Made by a program: the position numbers and the translations under genes. DNA of 51,642 bases from Deinococcus yavapaiensis KR-236 (GTDB lineage Bacteria > Deinococcota > Deinococci > Deinococcales > Deinococcaceae): contig NZ_QJSX01000024.1 in assembly GCF_003217515.1 (NCBI RefSeq), forward strand, positions 1 to 51,642, given 5' to 3'. The notes beneath the pieces are model-generated. The model searched no databases. It was not told where the DNA came from and worked only from the letters and a program-made list of their open reading frames with translations. Within the stretch, counting starts at the first letter, position 1. Every line of letters starts with the position of its first letter. Shown piece by piece: positions 48,518 to 51,642 of the stretch.

Positions 48518-51517
48518 TTACGGCGACGTCGCACCGACGAGGGTGCGGAACAAAGCGCGCGTCTCCGGCAAGGGCGTGAGGCCAAGCGTCGCAAGGGCCC
48601 GCTCGCATCCCTGATAGGCGCGCACGGCGCCATGGGCGTTGCCGAGGGCGTACCAGGTGCGCAGCAAGACGCGCAAGGAAGGCTCGTGCGCAGGTTCGGC
48701 GAGCAAGGCGCGCTCGGCGAGGCGAGCGGCGTCCTCGAAGGCGCCTCGGTCGAACGCGGCGGCCGCCTCGGTCGTGAGCGCTTCCGGCAAGCGGGTCGCG
48801 TAGCGCTCGGCTTGCGCCTGCACGTCGTCGAGGTCGCACGCCGCGTAGCGTTCGGGCAAAGCGAGCAGCGCGGCGGCGCGGCCCGCCGAACCGGGCGCCG
48901 CGTTCAACACGCGCCACGCGTCCCAGGCGTCCACCACGAGGTCCGGCGACGGCTTGAGGCGCAGCCACTCACCGCGTTCGAGAAAGTACCCGTGCGGCTC
49001 GCTCGGCTCCAGCAGTTGCCCCAGCGCGTGCAAGACGATGCGCATGTTGCGCTCGGACACGCTGGGCTCGACGTCGGGAAAGAGCGCTTCTTGCGCGGCC
49101 TCGCGCGCGAGGCCGCCTTCGTGCGCGACCAGCAAAGCGAGCAGATCGCGCGCCTTCGCCCGTCCCCAGTCGCGCACCTCCACCCCGCCCCGCTCCAACA
49201 CGAGCCGCCCGAGAACCCGCACGCGCACCTCCGCGCCGGGATGCTGAGCGGGCACGTCCGCGTAGCCGAGTTCCCGCGCGATGCCCGAGAGGTCGGCGCG
49301 GCGTTCGTCGGTCAGCGCGCTTCCGAGGCGCGCGAGCAGGGCGGCCCTCGCCACGCGCGTCCTCGCCACGCTCAACAGCGTCGATCTTGTCAGCAAAAAC
49401 GGGCGGGCGAGCGCGGCTTCCCGCGCCGCGCTCGAATCCGAGCCGTCCACCGCGAACGACGCGAGGGCGGCGGCGTGCACGCCGAAGGTATCGCCGCACG
49501 CGGCGAAGTCGGCGCTCGCGCGGCGCAGTTCTCGGGCGGCGTCCTCGTGCCGAGCGTGCGCGAGCCCCAAGGCGAACGTGAGCCGCACGAGCGCCGTCAT
49601 GTACCGATCGCCGCTCTCCTCGCTGATGGCGAGGGCGCGCTCGGCGAGGTCGCGGGCGTGGGGCGCGCCTTTGGCGGCGGCGAGGAACGCCAAGCCCATG
49701 AGAGGCTCGGCGGTGAGGCGCGGCGCCGCCGTGCCGTCGGCGAAGGCGAGCGCCTCCTCGTACGCGGCGCCCGCCTCGGTCCACGAGCCGCGCGCGAGAT
49801 GCACGTGCCCGAGGCGCGACAACGCGAGGCTGCGCACGAAAGGACTTTCGAGGCGCTCGCCTTCGAGCGCGCCCGAGCGGGCGCTTCGTTCGGCTTCCTC
49901 GAGTTCGCCGAGCAAGGCGCCCACGAGGCTTTCGAGCAGCAAGGCTTCGCGGTGACCGCGCGCTTCGCGCTGACCGCCGAGCTCGTCGCGCGCTCCGGAG
50001 CGGGCGCGTTCGATGGCTTCTTGAAGGTGACCGCGCCGCAAGGCGAAGCGCGCGGTCTCGGTGATGTCGGGCCAGCGCCGACGCGCGCTCGCAAGGCGGC
50101 CCGCGTTGAGGTCGTTCTCGGCGCGCAGACGAGCCAAAACGTCGGGCTCGGTCGCGCCGAGCTCCTGCGCTTCGTGCAGCAGCGGCTCGGCGAGGGCGGG
50201 CCGTACTGTGTCGAGGTACACCCTCGCTCCGCCGAGCGCCCGTGCCGCTCGTGGCGCTCGATCATACGCGGACGTCGCCGCCGCGTAGCGACTGCGGGCG
50301 CGATGAACGTCGCCGAGCACCTCGTACAACTCCGGATTCGCCCGCATCGTCTCCTCGGGTAGGTGCCGCAAGGCGCGCTCGACGAGCGCCACGCGTCCTT
50401 GGCCAAGCCAGCGGCTCGCGTGCGCCGCCAGCAACGCCGCCGCGCGCTCCACGTCACCCGCTTGCAGGTGCGCGTGGAGCGCGAGGCGATGCGAACCGCT
50501 GTCCTCGAAATGCGCGGCGCCGAGACGCGCGAGCTCGCGAGCTTCCTCGGGACTGAGGGCCGCGCGCAGGTGGGCGCGCAGCAGCGGGTGCGCTCGAAAT
50601 CCGCCGCCTTCACGCGTCAAGAAGGTTCCGCTGCGGGCGAGCGCGTCGAGGTACGTTGCGGCGCGCGGTTCGTTCAGGACGCGCTGAAGCAAGTCGGGCG
50701 TGAGGGTTTCGAAGACGCTGGAACGCCGCAGGAAGTCCCTCAGAGGTTCTTGCAGCGGTCCGAGCACCTCCTGGGCGAGGTACGCGAAGAGCGTCCCGAG
50801 TTGCGTCGACTGCGTCTCGAAGTTGCGCAGAGCGCTCGGCGAGAGGCGGCCGCTGGCGAGTACCTGCGCGAGAAAGCGCGCCGCGATCGGCCAGCCTTCC
50901 GTGACGCTCCACGCGAGTTGAGCTTCGTCGGGCGTCACCTTCGCGTCCATGAGGGCCAGCAAGGCGCTCATCTCGGCGCGGTCGAAGCTCAACTCGGCCG
51001 TTCCGAGGTGAAGAACGTCGCCTTGCGCGCCGAGCGTCGTGAGGGTGGGCGTGACGAGACTCGTGCGCGACAGCAGCGCGACGCGCGCCACGAGCAGCAC
51101 CTCACGCGCCACGTCCTCCACGAGCGGATGCGTGAGGTGCTGCGCCTCGTCCAGCACCAGGAGCGCGCCGTTGGCTTCGAGAACGTCCGCCGCGATTCGC
51201 GCGAGCGCACGCGGAGACGCGCCGTCCTCCAAGGCGCGCTCCAAACGCTCGGCGTTCGGCAAGCGCGACAAGGCCCTGGCCAAACCGACGGCGAAGACGG
51301 ACGGGTCGGCGTCCTCAGCGTCGAGGGTGTACCAGCACGCGAGGCCGAAGTCGCCGAGATGCGCGGCGAAGGTCGTGGTCTTGCCGTACCCAGCGGGCGC
51401 GACGCAAGCGACGATGCGCTCGGGACCGCGCAACAAGGACAGCAGCCGAGGGCGAGGCAGGGCGCCTCGAGGTTGAGGCGGCTTCGCGCGCCGAGGCGCG
51501 GGATGCTCGAGGGTCAT
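48518..51517 (-). CDS. MalT-like ATPase/TPR regulator with C-terminal winged helix and BTAD domain
   Basis: 999 residues. The N terminus is a MalT-type signal-transduction ATPase: Walker A APAGYGKTT (40-48), WYTLDAEDADPSVFAVGLARAL, LLVLDEAQHL for Walker B, and EGWPIAARFLAQ. About 330-750 are TPR-like helical repeats. In place of a LuxR HTH, the C terminus (about 764-999) carries an OmpR-type winged helix (VLGRLVLERGGVEVRDWGRAKARDLLALL) and BTAD helices, the reverse domain order to the two BTAD regulators at 35-40 kb. Placed between a CoA-transferase gene and 3-hydroxybutyrate dehydrogenase, all on one strand, so a regulator of ketone-body use is likely (inference). Confidence 0.87.
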   Translation of the reverse strand: MTLEHPAPRRAKPPQPRGALPRPRLLSLLRGPERIVACVAPAGYGKTTTFAAHLGDFGLACWYTLDAEDADPSVFAVGLARALSRLPNAERLERALEDGASPRALARIAADVLEANGALLVLDEAQHLTHPLVEDVAREVLLVARVALLSRTSLVTPTLTTLGAQGDVLHLGTAELSFDRAEMSALLALMDAKVTPDEAQLAWSVTEGWPIAARFLAQVLASGRLSPSALRNFETQSTQLGTLFAYLAQEVLGPLQEPLRDFLRRSSVFETLTPDLLQRVLNEPRAATYLDALARSGTFLTREGGGFRAHPLLRAHLRAALSPEEARELARLGAAHFEDSGSHRLALHAHLQAGDVERAAALLAAHASRWLGQGRVALVERALRHLPEETMRANPELYEVLGDVHRARSRYAAATSAYDRAPRAARALGGARVYLDTVRPALAEPLLHEAQELGATEPDVLARLRAENDLNAGRLASARRRWPDITETARFALRRGHLQEAIERARSGARDELGGQREARGHREALLLESLVGALLGELEEAERSARSGALEGERLESPFVRSLALSRLGHVHLARGSWTEAGAAYEEALAFADGTAAPRLTAEPLMGLAFLAAAKGAPHARDLAERALAISEESGDRYMTALVRLTFALGLAHARHEDAARELRRASADFAACGDTFGVHAAALASFAVDGSDSSAAREAALARPFLLTRSTLLSVARTRVARAALLARLGSALTDERRADLSGIARELGYADVPAQHPGAEVRVRVLGRLVLERGGVEVRDWGRAKARDLLALLVAHEGGLAREAAQEALFPDVEPSVSERNMRIVLHALGQLLEPSEPHGYFLERGEWLRLKPSPDLVVDAWDAWRVLNAAPGSAGRAAALLALPERYAACDLDDVQAQAERYATRLPEALTTEAAAAFDRGAFEDAARLAERALLAEPAHEPSLRVLLRTWYALGNAHGAVRAYQGCERALATLGLTPLPETRALFRTLVGATSP

Positions 51518-51525
51518 GGACCTTC

Positions 51526-51531
51526 AGTGTA
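51526..51531 (-). promoter_or_regulatory. -10 box upstream of the MalT/BTAD regulator
   Basis: TACACT on the minus strand, eight bases before the ATG at 51517, in the 19-base gap after the CoA-transferase stop. Confidence 0.45.
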
Positions 51532-51536
51532 TCCGC

Positions 51537-51642
51537 TCAAACCGAAACGCGGAGGTGAAGAGGAGCGCCCGTCTGCCGCTGCACGTCCCGCCCCTCCACG
51601 CCCGGCGCCACCTCCACCAACACCAACCCGTCGGGCGTCACG
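51537..51642 (-). CDS. 3-oxoacid CoA-transferase subunit B, C-terminal end (partial)
   Basis: Only the last 34 codons are present; the gene runs off the right edge. The translation GLVLVEVAPGVEGRDVQRQTGAPLHL followed by RVSV and TGA matches the C terminus of CoA-transferase beta subunits (AtoA/ScoB/PcaJ type), whose usual ending is a LxEIAPGV-x-V-x-TGAPL stretch. With 3-hydroxybutyrate dehydrogenase nearby the acetoacetate-specific type is favoured, but 34 residues cannot separate the subfamilies. The subunit A gene would be expected just beyond the edge. Confidence 0.68.
   Translation of the reverse strand, partial: VTPDGLVLVEVAPGVEGRDVQRQTGAPLHLRVSV

Noticed and set aside
48245..50362. 705-codon open frame on the + strand opposite the dehydrogenase and MalT/BTAD regulator
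   Set aside because: Antisense shadow: Gly/Arg/Glu-rich without motifs, crossing the boundary between two real genes.
1..51642. Search by eye for tRNA, rRNA, riboswitches, insertion sequences, attachment sites and phage genes
   Set aside because: None could be supported. No CCA-ended cloverleaf-like segments, transposase motifs or terminal inverted repeats were recognised; a covariance-model scan would be needed to exclude small RNAs.

Overview
The window looks like a chromosomal segment of a Deinococcus-type bacterium. This is inferred from its very high G+C, dense overlapping operons with GTG and TTG starts, a large load of hybrid histidine kinases and BTAD-type regulators, and above all a recurring promoter style: a TANNNT -10 box placed 5 to 8 bases before the start codon. 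That layout predicts leaderless mRNAs, which are known to be common in Deinococcus. I see no tRNA, rRNA, insertion sequence, prophage or CRISPR array.

Left part (1-10.7 kb, + strand). A tightly packed nine-gene operon, most junctions being 4-base ATGA/GTGA overlaps: ketopantoate-reductase-like enzyme, RraA-like aldolase, M32 carboxypeptidase, SDR, family-5 peptide/substrate-binding protein, amidase, SDR, M20 dipeptidase and an AstE/aspartoacylase-like deacylase. It reads as an uptake and breakdown pathway for peptides, amides or N-acyl amino acids; the permeases are not in the window. A lone metallo-beta-lactamase-fold gene follows.

10.7-23 kb. Mostly single-gene or short transcription units: EamA exporter, SEC-C/YchJ protein, a GH1-like glycosidase preceded by a predicted leaderless 16-residue leader peptide, an SDR-VOC-QueA-like operon diverging from a SufR-like Fe-S regulator gene, a frameshifted azoreductase, a GH43 glycosidase diverging from a serine hydrolase, a GNAT acetyltransferase, a lipid kinase, and an amino-acid ABC receptor plus permease without an ATPase.

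23-31 kb. A signalling operon on the minus strand: a 1733-residue cytoplasmic kinase with about 17 tandem HAMP-like units, GAF, kinase core and three receivers; a CheR methyltransferase; and a receiver-PAS-kinase. The three are joined by 4-base overlaps.

31-41 kb. A GIY-YIG-like/DUF2239 pair diverges from a molybdate regulator-modA-modB operon that lacks modC. Two tandem BTAD-AAA regulators follow, one much shorter than the other, bracketed by two related small secreted proteins.

41-51.6 kb (minus strand). A PAS-GAF kinase, an aldo/keto reductase coupled to another PAS/GAF kinase, then a ketone-body module: 3-hydroxybutyrate dehydrogenase, a MalT-like regulator with a C-terminal BTAD unit, and the 3' end of a CoA-transferase subunit B gene running off the right edge.
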